Source of the DNA: Parelaphostrongylus tenuis | Lineage: Eukaryota; Nematoda; Chromadorea; Rhabditida; Metastrongylidae | Reading direction: 5' to 3' | Assembly (NCBI GenBank): GCA_019055375.1 | Contig: JAHQIW010000610.1 | Location: 1 to 64,000, forward strand | Length of the DNA: 64,000 nucleotides | Made by a program: the position numbers and the translations under genes | Notes under the pieces: model-generated | What the model was told of the DNA's origin: nothing | Seen by the model: the letters and a program-made list of their open reading frames with translations, nothing else | Databases searched by the model: none | Part shown: one piece after another, positions 1-10,350 of the stretch | Numbering within the stretch: position 1 is the stretch's first letter | Layout: every line of letters begins with the position of its first letter

Positions 1-1800
1 CTGCACCCCCCCCCCCCCAAACGTAGACATACGAGTTCATAAGGAAAACCGTTTTTTTCCTCCCTCCAATCGGGTTTTCGATGGGTGGCAACTTTCCGCT
101 CCTAATTCGGGAGCGGCTTGAAATTTATCTCTAGGGGGGGAATGTCCCCCAGTTTTGCTTTATTTAAATGGGGCGTCAAAAAGGATAGTAAAAACCGACC
201 CCTCCCGGAATTCAGTACGTGCAAGACAAAAATAACGCGTCCTTGCTATAGGGAAATTGTTGAAAAAAGGATAGTGATTTGAGATGAGGAGACATTGTAA
301 TTAGCAAATTAGTTCAAAAACAAAAAAAACCTATAAAGAAGATATAGAATAGTTAACGGGTCATAGTATTAACGGATGGTTAAATTACTTTTTATTGGAA
401 GGCGAAATCCCAAAAAAATTCTTCTTAAAATCTCGGTTCTGTTTACTCGCCAGTAACATTGACTTTGTTTTTTTAACAAGGGGAAAGCACCCAAGAGCAA
501 ATAATTTTTCATTCCCTCGCCTTGCAGTTGGGAAAGCCTAGCAGGCCCCACACAAGGAGTTACGCATCCCTGTTTTGCGCACAAAAGGCCACTCAAACAA
601 CCTGGGCCTTTCACCAACGTCGCTTCAACCAGTGTCATACACCCAACTTTTAACTCCATTAACACAAAAAAACCGCCCAACCCACCAGAAGACTTTTTAT
701 TAGTGTAGTTTGATAGCACCACAAAAACCGAGAAAGGGTGTTTTCTCATTGTTTGACGGCACATCCTCTTGATAGGAAGGGACGGGAGAGATCCAAGGAT
801 GTTGGGGGTATGGGTGGACACACGCACGAGGTGTCCGAGCCCAAAGGAATTGTGGTCGTGAAAGGGATGCCTAATCAGTATCAAAATATGTGTTCTTAAA
901 CAACGATGATAAATAACCAGTTCTTTATTTTTTTTTCACTTAGAGACACAACATAAATGGTTCAAGTCGTCACAAAGAGCATATATCAAGAAAAAAACCA
1001 AATAAACATTCGAACAATTTATAGAGACCCATTAAACAGAAAGAAACTCTTCTAAGCACGGCTTCGGGTGAACTTTCCCCAGATGTGCAAAACAAAGACG
1101 GAGGCAATAAAAAACTAAGCTCATCACGAGCACCGGCACCGGGCCAATTTTCAATCCAGTTGAATCCTCTGTATAGAAACGCCAAAGTCCGCCACTATTG
1201 CCCGCGCGTGGGACGTCCCGATGAAGCAGCAGCCGTTCCTAAAACTACTACAATTTTTTGGCAGAGAAAAAAAAAGAAGATAAAAATTAGATGGTTTTGA
1301 GCTTGACCTATAGGTATATCAAAACAAAAAACGAGTCTTTAAAAGTTAAGAACAACGTTCACGAGTTTTTTTTTAATGAAAATATGGCAGCCAACGTTCA
1401 GTTCTTAACCTTACAAACGAATTTTTCTATAAAAAGCTTGCGCGTGATTACTACATTCTTCAAAAACGAAAGGAACTCTCGCTTGAAAATCACAGACAAG
1501 ACCGCAAAATCCGTAGAAAGGGCCTCTCATAATGTTTCAACAAAAGGGTAATCGCTGCGAACATAGAGTTCCACTCTTACTCCAGTTGATAAAGGTACCA
1601 ATACAAGAGACCGAGTAACGCTGAAAAGCCTGCCTCACAGTTTGAGAAATAGCAAAATGACTGAAAGTCTCTTGAGCCAAAAACATTCACAATCGCCCGT
1701 GAGCGCTGAAGATTTTCTACGATGGGAATCCATATAGATTTGGACGGATGAAGACGAAATAAACCACATATCTTCTGTTCTGTACTAGAGGAAGAGTATC
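1..1800. other. No recognised gene or repeat
   Basis: A poly-C run opens the window at 8-18, followed by moderately AT-rich DNA. The longest open frame (369-884, minus, 171 codons) has no recognisable domain, no splice partners and low-complexity stretches. I regard it as a chance open frame. The TTTCTT/AAAA-rich stretches do not resemble any of the repeat families seen elsewhere in the window. Confidence 0.5.
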
Positions 1801-1811
1801 AGCAGAACAAG

Positions 1812-1905
1812 AGTCCCAGGAGCGCAAAGGTTAACACGCGTCTCAAGAGAAGGTGAGACGCGCGTTCAACTCCCGCCTGAGGTTCGAGGTTCTGCACATC
1901 TTCAA
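1812..1905 (+). repeat. tRNA-like SINE, family S2
   Basis: An A-box-like segment (TTAACACGCG) is followed by a B-box (CGTTCAACTCC) and the family tail (CGCCTGAGGTTCGAG). It lacks paired acceptor stems, so it is a tRNA-derived SINE rather than a tRNA gene. The same head and tail recur about 20 times in the window. Confidence 0.6.
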
Positions 1906-1959
1906 CAATTTTCAATAGACAAACAATATCCTTCGAACGACTATTTCAAAACCTCGCTC

Positions 1960-2315
1960 AGAAAGTCAATATAATCTCATAGGATCCTTTCGTTATTATT
2001 TGAGCCAACTTGTCATGTGGTCTAGTAAGGGCTCCTGTACAGCCCGATACACGTGTTTCGTCCTTACAAACTCGTCAGCCGGGCAGAACCCGTCGTCTTT
2101 CGATTTTTCATGGTCAGTTCTCTCGGGAGCCTCACACTCCTTATAGAGAGTCATCGAAGACGAACGCTTTACACTCATGTCAAGTAAAACCATCCAACTT
2201 GTATCGGGCTGTACAAGAGCCCTTACCAGACCACATGATAAGTTGGCTCAAATAATAATGAAAGGATTTACTAAATTCGAGCGTGGTCTAAACGAACACT
2301 CGAAATAAAGGTATA
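1960..2315. mobile_element. Inverted-repeat element carrying a hammerhead motif (family D)
   Basis: The arms at about 1984-2050 and 2197-2267 are near-perfect reverse complements (TTTGAGCCAACTTGTCATG on the left, its complement on the right), so a transcript would form a long hairpin. The flank after the right arm (GCGTGGTCTAA, then CACTCGAAATAAAGG) is the outer terminal sequence found in all family D copies and contains an AATAAA. No open frame is present, so the element is non-autonomous. The left arm holds the minus-strand hammerhead described separately; the matching part of the right arm has lost it. Confidence 0.75.
2029..2091 (-). ncRNA. Hammerhead ribozyme motif, copy D1
   Basis: Read on the minus strand: outer stem I GGGTTCT, inner stem I GCCCGG, core CTGACGA, stem II GTTT-GTAA-GGAC, core GAAA, stem III ACAC/GTGT with no loop, then A as the cleavage-site base, then TCGGGC and the bulge TGTACA closing stem I. 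N7 of the core is C, which is allowed. Two of the four stem II pairs are G-U type, so this copy may be weaker than the others. Cleavage itself is inferred from structure. Confidence 0.7.
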
Positions 2316-2711
2316 ATTTCATGGGATATTTTAATACTTTCAAAGGTCTGGTAAAGGCATTTCTAATGATATACGTAAGTTTCGGAGTATTCGGAGCCTT
2401 ATCAATCCCACATGCCTTACGGTCAAATGACATATCTTGGCGCCATTACTAATTGTACGCGTGAACCGAAAGGCATGTGGCAAGGATAAGGCGTGAGAAA
2501 ATAAGAAAAAAGGAGAAAAGAAAATAGGATTAAATTAAATAAATAAAAAAATAAAATGAAATCTAGCACTAGAGATGCCTTACCAGCCCTCAGAAAGACT
2601 TAAAACATTCTAGAAGATTATTTTCGGTAGACAGTTATCAAAACAAATGAACTAAAGAAAAAACGGGTCAGAAATAGATTTATAAAAGGATGCAGAGTAA
2701 TGTGCAAAACT

Positions 2712-3040
2712 TTCGCGTCGGCGGGACTCGAACCCGCACACTCTATCCGAGAAGAGTGCGTGGTCTAATCCGTTGCACTACTCTCGCCCGTTTTGTCCTC
2801 ACCCTTTCCACGCTACAATGCATCGATCTGTCAGCAACCAACCGTCAACGGTTGGCCTAGGTAGTCAGTATCGACATTGAGCCCACTCATTAACAAATCG
2901 ATGCTGTAGCGTAGAGTGATGTCAAAACGGGTGACAGTAGTGCAACGGGTTAGAGCACGCGCTCCCGGATTGAGTGAGATGCGGGTTCGAGTCCCGTCTG
3001 ACGCTAAAGTTTTGCGCATCACTCTACGTTACTAGGGGTT
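2712..3040. repeat. Head-to-head pair of S2 tRNA-like SINEs
   Basis: A minus-strand S2 copy (2712-2790, GGACTCGAACCCGC) faces away from a plus-strand copy (2930-3035, GGGTTCGAGTCCCG). They are joined by a short centre containing AACCAACCGTCAACGG. The same centre joins other head-to-head S2 pairs here, so the pair is probably one composite unit rather than two chance insertions. Confidence 0.65.
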
Positions 3041-3464
3041 TTTATATCATCATACCACGAAACCTATGGAATTTGATAGTCTACTCTACAAACTGTTGCA
3101 CTCTGTGATGAACAAGATGCAAGAAAGACCGATGAAATCTCAAGAAGACTTACCGCCTCCGCGACGTTGCCTAAGTTGAGTACCGCCTGGGCGAGGACTA
3201 CGTCCAGTATCTGACATTGCTGTCCTGAAATCGTTGTACTTAGATTAATAGCTCTTAAAGAGGGGCTCTTCGCGGTTGATCAACAAACCCCTGAGGGACA
3301 CTGTAACTTACAAAAAAATACAATTTGAATTAACTGGGAGAGAAAAACGTAAGAAAAACCGACATTCACATTGAGGACGTCTTCAATATAGCTGTAAAGG
3401 AACAAGAGGAGAGAGATGAGAGGGATAAAGGATAGAGTTCACATCCTGATAAATCCCTAAGGGG

Positions 3465-3612
3465 TGCCTGAGACAAGCCAGGACTACCAATTCGCCGAGC
3501 CGAAGGGACGGAAGGCTTGATGAGCTTTTGTCACGGGAAATCAAACCATCGACCACGCGTGTGTCACAGAGTCGAATATATAAATACATATGTAACCCTA
3601 CCGTATGTGTCT
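3465..3612 (-). repeat. tRNA-like SINE, family S1
   Basis: The minus-strand head carries the family B-box (read here as AATCAAACCATCGACCACG) and the tail AGGGACGGAAGGCTTGATGAG. Family S1 typically reads, on its own strand, GTGGTTAGAGGTGC ... GGTCGATGGTTCGAT, then a tail beginning GCTCACCAAGCCTTCC. Confidence 0.55.
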
Positions 3613-3737
3613 AGCCACTGCGCTATACACATACCGGTAGGGCTACATATAGGTCAGTAAGAAGTAACGAGATAGAAAACCAGTGAAATCAAAGTCACAG
3701 TTCAACAGAGAGAAAAATGATCACAACAGAGAGTGCA

Positions 3738-3850
3738 GACCCTGGAGGGATAGATAGCTTGGAGACCCACAACGCGACATCGAATCAACGACCTTGTGAG
3801 CACCGCAGAGCACCTCTAACCACAGCGACACAAGAACACACCACGGGACC
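3738..3850 (-). repeat. tRNA-like SINE, family S1
   Basis: Reads CCCTGGAGGGATAGATAGC, then ATCGAATCAACGACC, then GCAGAGCACCTCTAACCAC. This is the reverse complement of the S1 tail, B-box and A-box in order. Confidence 0.55.
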
Positions 3851-4039
3851 ACCGAGGGTTTAGGATTTATGGGTTACCAATGGGTCAGCGAGGTGTAGTA
3901 GATCAATGGGAAAGGGAGCTATGGCTAGCAGTGGGTCAGGAGATTATGGACAACTCATGGATTAGAGCTACAAGTTATCAGTGGGCTAGGAGGCTATGGG
4001 AGATCAATGGATAAGGGAATTATAGGTTATTTAGCCTTT

Positions 4040-4575
4040 AGGGGCGGCAATTAATCGATCGCACAGTGCATCTTACAAAAAAAGGCGCGCGATTTTCGTA
4101 ATTCAATTAGGGTTTTTCCTCCATTTATAGAGCAGAACTTTAGGTTTTTCTGTTACTCTGATACACCATGATTTTCTCTATGCGGCCATATGTTTTTCGT
4201 GCATATATAACTTTTCCGCACATTGAAAACTATGACTGCGAAACGTAATCTTCTCTTCGCTCTTACAGCGTTCCATGATAACCTTTAAAAACCCCAATTA
4301 CAGCATTGAAATCGTCGAGATTTGGGCTATCGAATGACCAATAAGAATTTGGCAAAGAGCCATATACAAACCCCAGCCGGGCGAATAAAGCAAACCAAGT
4401 GTGATGCATAAATTTATTTTCGCTGCAACAACGTAATAAAAAAGCTTATCTGAAAAATCAATACACTGTTGAAATTGCAGAGATTTAAGCTTTCGAATGA
4501 CTAGCAAGTGCCCGACAGAAAGGCTTTGACCAGCGAGAAAGGGCTTCAAACAATCGTGTACCTCACCTGGTACAC
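4040..4575 (+). repeat. Dispersed repeat family H, long copy
   Basis: Shares its whole length and order with 60730-61280: ATCGATCGCACAG, GGCGCGCGATTTTCGT, TTTTTCGTGCATATATA, GCGAAACGTAATC, GGCTATCGAATGAC, TTTATTTTCGCTGC, TTCAAACAATCGTGTACCTC. The motif TATCGAATGA (or its complement TCATTCGATAGC) recurs at intervals across the window and marks shorter members of this family. No coding potential is seen. Confidence 0.7.
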
Positions 4576-5027
4576 GTCCCTTAGAATTCAGTGGGTTGGG
4601 GGTTATGGGTGACTGCGAATGAGTCAAGAAGTTATAAGTTACCAGAGAGTTAGAGGGTTATGGGTCATTTATGAGTTGAGGAGTTGTAGGTTACCAGTAG
4701 GTCTGGGAAAGGGGAGTTATGGGTTATGGGATATGGCTTATTGATGCGTCAGTGTTGTGAGTTACCAGTAGGCCAGGTGTGGAGTCATGGGTGATTGTGA
4801 ATGGGTCAGGGAGTTATGACTTACCAGTGAGTTAGAGGGTTAGAGGACTATGGGTTATACATGGGTAAGGGAGCTATAAATACCAGTAGGGGGAGGGTCA
4901 CGGGTTATGTGTTACTGAAAGATTAGGGTTTATGGCTTAGTCGGAGTCACCGTTGAACAAAGAGAAAAATGACCACAAGATAGAAAGAAACATCAACAAA
5001 CACACCTCAATTCTAGAACCAATTTAA

Positions 5028-5142
5028 CCAGACCCTGGAGTGATATACAGCTCGGTAAGCCATGAGGGCGAGATCGAACCAACGACCTTGTGAGCGCCGC
5101 AGAGCACCTCTACCCACTACAGCACTCGCGCTCACCATAGTA
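5028..5142 (-). repeat. tRNA-like SINE, family S1
   Basis: Matches the copy at 3738-3850 almost base for base (CGAACCAACGACCTTG, GCAGAGCACCTCTACCCAC). It sits between two blocks of the minisatellite. Confidence 0.55.
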
Positions 5143-5671
5143 TACTAACGGTTCAGGACTTTATGGGTTACCAATGGGTTACGAGGCTATGGCAGACCAA
5201 TGGATTAAAGGAGTTATGGGTTGTGGGTGATTGATGGGTCAGAATTACGAGTTACCTGAGATTTAGAGGGTTATGGGTTATTCATAGGGTAGAAAATTGT
5301 AGGTTGTTCCGTAGGACAGGGGGGGTTATGGGTTATGTGTGATTGATGGATTAGGGTTTATGGGTCAACAACGGGTTAGCAAACGACTCTGAAACATAGG
5401 AGACTGAAGAGACCACAGTGGACCACTCAGAGGCACCCATTCAAACTATGTGGTGCATATTTGGCAAAGCGCCAGACTCATTGTAGCTCGACTACCTGGA
5501 ACCCTTTAACTTGTATGAAGGCACCGTAATCGCACATGAAATGGGTTGCTACGCAGTCGCAAAACTACGGCGAACAGCATCCTCCGGCGGCCAAGTCCAC
5601 TATATTTTATGGTCATTGACGTTGGTTTCTTGTCTAAAGCAACCGCTTTCATTTACTCGACTGCTTTATCT

Positions 5672-5755
5672 GTGGCTGGTGTATGGCGAAGTGGTTAGAG
5701 CTCTCCGCACAGTACGCGCGTGGTCGATGGTTCGATCCCGCCTTCTTCCAACTTT
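5672..5755 (+). repeat. tRNA-like SINE head, family S1
   Basis: Plus-strand A-box (GTATGGCGAAGTGGTTAGAG) and B-box (GTCGATGGTTCGATCCCGC) without the usual tail. Checked as a real tRNA and rejected for lack of a pairing acceptor stem. Confidence 0.5.
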
Positions 5756-6014
5756 AGCTTACCTTTTAACAAAGGGTTTATTCTCGTCGCTCGTGAGATC
5801 CATGGCATAACTTTGTTGCTTGGACTTAGATTAGTGTTTTACAAAGGTTTTTTTTCGTTTGTTTTCCTATCATTTTTTGAGAGATGTGTTTTGGTCATAA
5901 AACCAGGTTGAAGTACCAATAACTGTGATTTTCCTTTTAAAAAATTACTTTGTAATTACTGATTGACATTAACTGGCTTTACTTCAGATATATATCCAAA
6001 GATACTGAGTTGTA

Positions 6015-6115
6015 TGCAAGATATACAACCCCAGGCGGGACTGAACCCACGTTAAACCCGTCACAAGGGCGCGTGCTACCGCTACACCACCGAGGCCACC
6101 GCTCTACTACCACTC
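6015..6115 (-). repeat. tRNA-like SINE, family S2
   Basis: Minus-strand S2 head (GGCGGGACTGAACCCACG, CGCGTGCTACCGCTACACC) followed by the family centre (ATCGAAGCCGTCAGCAGCC). Confidence 0.55.
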
Positions 6116-6179
6116 TCTTTTCGATATTGAATATCGAAGCCGTCAGCAGCCATTCCGTAACCAGTTAACTTCCGCGGAC

Positions 6180-6390
6180 CTACACTGGGCGTGCCCTCCA
6201 GCGTGGGAAGGATCTTACCTCCTCAGCCTCGATTAGTCGCCGATTGCAGTACTAGTTTTCGGTGCAAGAACCGCAGCTAAGTTTTGAACTAATCAGCTTG
6301 CGGCGTCGCATTGAAAAATGCACTGTAGTCGGCGACCAATCATGGTAGAGGAGGTGAGGCCGTTCCCACGCTGGTGGGTCCGCGGAAGTC
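6180..6390. repeat. Short inverted repeat
   Basis: The left half (CTTCCGCGGACC, CCAGCGTGGGAAGG, TTACCTCCTC) recurs as its reverse complement on the right (GAGGAGGTGAGGCC, CCCACGCTGG, GGTCCGCGGAAG). A fold-back element with arms of roughly 60-90 bp. No open frame. Confidence 0.55.
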
Positions 6391-7063
6391 AACCGTCCAA
6401 CGGTTCAACTATGCCTTTGATGACCCTGTCATTTTGATAGGAACCCTGATAAACCATAGAGGAAATCGGCACCACACCTCTCTCGACGCACGATCCACTC
6501 ATTGACTACCTTTGGCTCCGACCACCTGGAGAGCGCAGGTGTCACTGACTGAAGGAAGATATGGAAAACTGAATTCTTTGCGGTTATGAGAGTTCAAATG
6601 AAGTACCGATCTCAGTCGCTGGAAAGGCATTTTTCATAGGAGTGTTGGTTACCGTTCTAAAGGTGAGACATCAGGCTACAGCCCCATGTGAGCGGTTTTC
6701 CAAAAAGCCTTTTTTCAACGTTACTACGGAGGGAAATTTACCACGCTGCAGACGCGCTTATATCTCGCCGGCTAGAGCTCTCTCTTTGGACTATTAGCAA
6801 TCATTCGATAGCGTAATCGTTTATGATTCCAACGCTGTGCATATATCCTGAAGAGACCTTTTCTGTGCAACACATCTCGGTAAATAAGTTGAAGTACTTT
6901 CTGCGATCAAAGCGGTCTTTGGCCAGTTTACGTGCCTCAGGTTGAGGCGGCCACATGAGCTGCTGAGGTGATGATTATCGATTTTCGAGCATATGAACAT
7001 GTAGGAAAGTGTCGCTTCAGGAGTTCACGTGTCCACCTCACGCGTTACACGTGAATCTTGCGT

Positions 7064-7268
7064 TTTCCTTATCCTTCTTTTCTTCTCTTGCTTTCCTTTG
7101 TTTCCTTTCCTCTTTTTTTTTCTTTTCCTTCTTTTTCTTCCTCCACAATTTTTGCTTTCTTTCCTTCCTTTCTTTCTTTCCCTTCTTTCCTTTTTTTCCT
7201 CTCTTTCTTTTCTTCCTTTCTTTCTTTTTCTCCGTCTCTCTCCCCTCTCTCTTTTTCTTTCTTTTTTA
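7064..7268 (+). promoter_or_regulatory. Polypyrimidine tract upstream of trap-3
   Basis: About 200 bp almost wholly of C and T (TTCTTTTCCTTCTTTTTCTTCC style) ending about 230 bp before the trap-3 start codon. It generates long but meaningless open frames rich in Phe, Leu and Ser. Its position suggests a nucleosome-excluding or promoter-proximal element; that role is inferred only from location and composition. Confidence 0.4.
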
Positions 7269-7496
7269 AAGGACGTTCTCAGACATCATTTTCGTTTCGT
7301 CACTACTTTTCCAAGAAAATGTTGTTTCTTGATTTTCTCGAAGTTTTGTCACATCTCGCTCTCCCTTTATCCCTTTCTTCCACGTATGCGCCATGTTTTG
7401 TATATTTCTTCGCCTTTTCGCGGATTATTCGATCATCCGGCAACTGGATTTTCTTAGAATCGTTTAAGTCAAGGTCATCAAGGAGATTGTGAAGCG

Positions 7497-7921
7497 ATGG
7501 GAAAGTTCACAAGGGAGGAAGAAGTTCTACTGTCCAGCTATTCGCCTGCAAATTCAGCTCGAAGTAATGCCTTGTTCTACCTCAATGCTGTTGTGCTTTC
7601 ACTTGCACCGCTTTATCTCTTTTACGGAGTGCATCAAATGGAGGTAGGAATCTCTGATTTTGAGTGTTTTTCTATTCTTTCACGGAAGTTAGGTCTCCCT
7701 GTAAATGTTCTTCACTTGAATCGGATGTTTTTCTAGTGAATAGAATGATTGGAAAGGATTTTCTTAGGATCTATAAGTTGTTCTCACTTGAGAACCCTTC
7801 ATCTTCTTTTTCTCTTCTTGCAAGAAGAAGGGAGAAGAAGGAGGAATAGAAGAGAGAGAGAGAAACAGAGAAAGAGAGAAAAGAGAGAGAGAGAGAGAGA
7901 GAGAGAAAGGAGGAGAAGAAG

Positions 7922-7955
<34 letters not shown>

Positions 7956-10301
7956 AAGTAGTGCTTTTGAGATGAACAGGGCAACCCCCCCTGCCCAAAC
8001 ATACATGGAATTAGATTGAATGGATCCTGCAAAGTGCTTGAAGTTTGGATGTGATTTAGTGTGACTACGAGAGCGTGTGGCGCAGCGGTTTAAAGGTGCT
8101 CAGCCAAACATTTGTGGCCGATGGTTCGATTTCGCTCCTAACGCTCACCAGGCCTTCAGTTCTCCCCTGGATCGGCGAATCGGCACCAGACTTGTCTAGG
8201 AGGATAGCAGCACCGATTTCTTACATTGTTAGGCCATCGCGAATGATTTTCAAGACGAGATATGCATTTAGTCACCTCTCCCTCCCCTCCCCCCCCCCCC
8301 CCCCCCCCCCCCCTAATGATGCTTGATAGTCGAATCTATGGCGCATCCCTCAGATTGTTCCACGCCGAGAACCTAATCCGCTATAATTTTGGACGTAGCT
8401 ATTTTTCTTTTCGTTCAGGTATCTGAGTCATGGATTGTGTGGGTAATTTCTGCCGTAGCGTCAACGTATTTCCTATCTATGGCTTGTAAGAATCAGAAGA
8501 GGCTGTTGAAGCATCAGTAAGGTTTTTTGTACTCTTTATTCATTTCTTATATCAAGTAGTTTATTTCAGGATAGTAATGAAACGTGGCTCTGCTGTTGAT
8601 AGAGAAATCAACCAGAAATATGCAAACGACAAGAAAATGAGCACTAAAGAAAAAGAGGCTAGTGCCATGATTTGTATTATCCTTATATTCTTATACTGTT
8701 TTTAGTACCAGGTCTAGAAGTAATGTGGTGAAATTGGTGTTCTATAAGTGGTCGAAAACAGGTTGATAAATATAATCCATTTTCCTCTAGCAAGAGGAAT
8801 TTCGAACTTTCGCTAAAATAGGAAATGACGTAATATATTTGAGCACTAGTCAGTGCCTTCATTACCATATTGAACCTTCTAGCGATCGCTTGTACTTTAT
8901 TTGAGCATATGAATTTATGGCGACCTTTTTTCTGGACTGAGATTCTTGAGCCCTTAGAAAGCCGTGGGCCCACGACCTCTGCGGCTCTTTTCAACGTGTT
9001 GCGTTAAACAGTGGCGTTTAATGACGTCTGCCATTGTTAGGCGCAGCACACTGGGGGTTAGACGCCGTTGTCAAGCGCAACCCGTTGAAGGATAGAGACG
9101 CTGAGGCCGTGGGTCCACGGTCCCATAAGGGTTAACTAAGTTTTTGGTCGAACATTGGACAAAATTATGTCCTGAATGTTAGTTCAAGAAATTTTCAAGG
9201 CGAGAAAAGTCACAAAAACACTTGGATTTTTGAAGATGGGAAACATATGGAAAGGTTGATAGTTGAAAATAATCGTGCAAAGTATATTTTAGATATTTTT
9301 CCAAATTTTTCAGTATTTCTTCAGATCATCGTTTTTAGGCTTCCAAACATTTCGGGAAATCATGAGCTGTTTTCTTACCATAATCTATCTGAGATCTTTT
9401 TCGTTAGCCATAGCTTTCCGATCAGACTTTTGCTAGTCATTCGATAGCTTGAAAAACAACGACTTTTATATTGTGCTTAGTATCTAAAATGATTTTCTTA
9501 GTGCACTATAATAGCCAGAAGAAAATTTCGTTGCACTCTCGTCTTGCATTGTTCCCATGGTTGGCATTTGTGTTTGGCTTTCTGCTTGACTTTTACCACT
9601 TATTCGATAGCTGAAATCTCGATGGTTTTGAGACTGGGTTTATTTTTGGAAAGGCCTTTATAGAGGGTTATAAGACTGAAGAGGAGGCGACCCCGAACAC
9701 TCGAGTTTTATATGCACGTATGAATTTCATATGCACAGGAAATGCGAAGATTCAAAATACCGCGAAAGCCTCGAGATATTCTCTTCAATAGGTATGAAAG
9801 CCGAATTATAAGGGAAATTGCGTGCCCACATCAGTCAAGTGCGGTTCTTAAAAGGTTAATGCCCTACTCTTCAGCCTAATTTTTGCTTACATTTTAAGTT
9901 CCTAGTGTATCCTCGCTATCTTTTTGTTGACAGCGGTTTTATTGTAGTTACTCATCCGTCAATATTGTCTGCAGAAAAGATGGTAATAAAACAGGAGCCG
10001 CGATAGTGGAATAACTTAGCATGCACTCTTGGAAAGGGTGAGACTCAGGTTCTAATCCCTTTCGAGGTTCAAGGTCTTGTTTATCACTCTACATTGAGTT
10101 ATAGTTGTAACATCATACCACTCCCAAGAAGCGCTTCGTTGAATATAAATTTCTTTTCGACTGTTTTGAGACTTCACACAAGAACACAATCTGACAATGT
10201 ATTTTGAGCCCTTTTATGAGGCCTGCTGTGTGCACGTGTACAGTGTAAAACCCATGTTTCGGCTAACAGCCTCGTCAGTTGCACGGTGCCTTTATATTAT
10301 A

Positions 10302-10350
<49 letters not shown>

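Larger units (their letters stand above)
3860..5400 (+). repeat. Degenerate GGGTTATGGGTTAC-type minisatellite, interrupted
   Basis: Three blocks (about 3860-4030, 4580-4960 and 5145-5385) are built from degenerate units around GGGTTATGGGTTACC, GATGGGTCAGGGAG and TTAGAGGGTTATGGG, repeating every few tens of bases. The first gap is filled by a family H repeat (4040-4575) and the second by an S1 SINE (about 5028-5140). It was probably one array that later received insertions. The G-rich, TTAGGG-like strand bias is obvious by eye; no clean unit length can be given. Confidence 0.7.

Noticed and set aside
369..884. 171-codon minus-strand open frame
   Set aside because: No recognisable motif, no splice or start context, low-complexity segments. 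One open frame of this length is expected by chance in 64 kb.
7009..7492. Overlapping plus-strand frames rich in Phe, Leu and Ser
   Set aside because: They are the translation of a polypyrimidine tract and stay open only because C/T-only codons contain no stops.
7764..8006. Arg-Glu and Ser-Leu repeat frames
   Set aside because: Translation of the (GA)n/(CT)n microsatellite.
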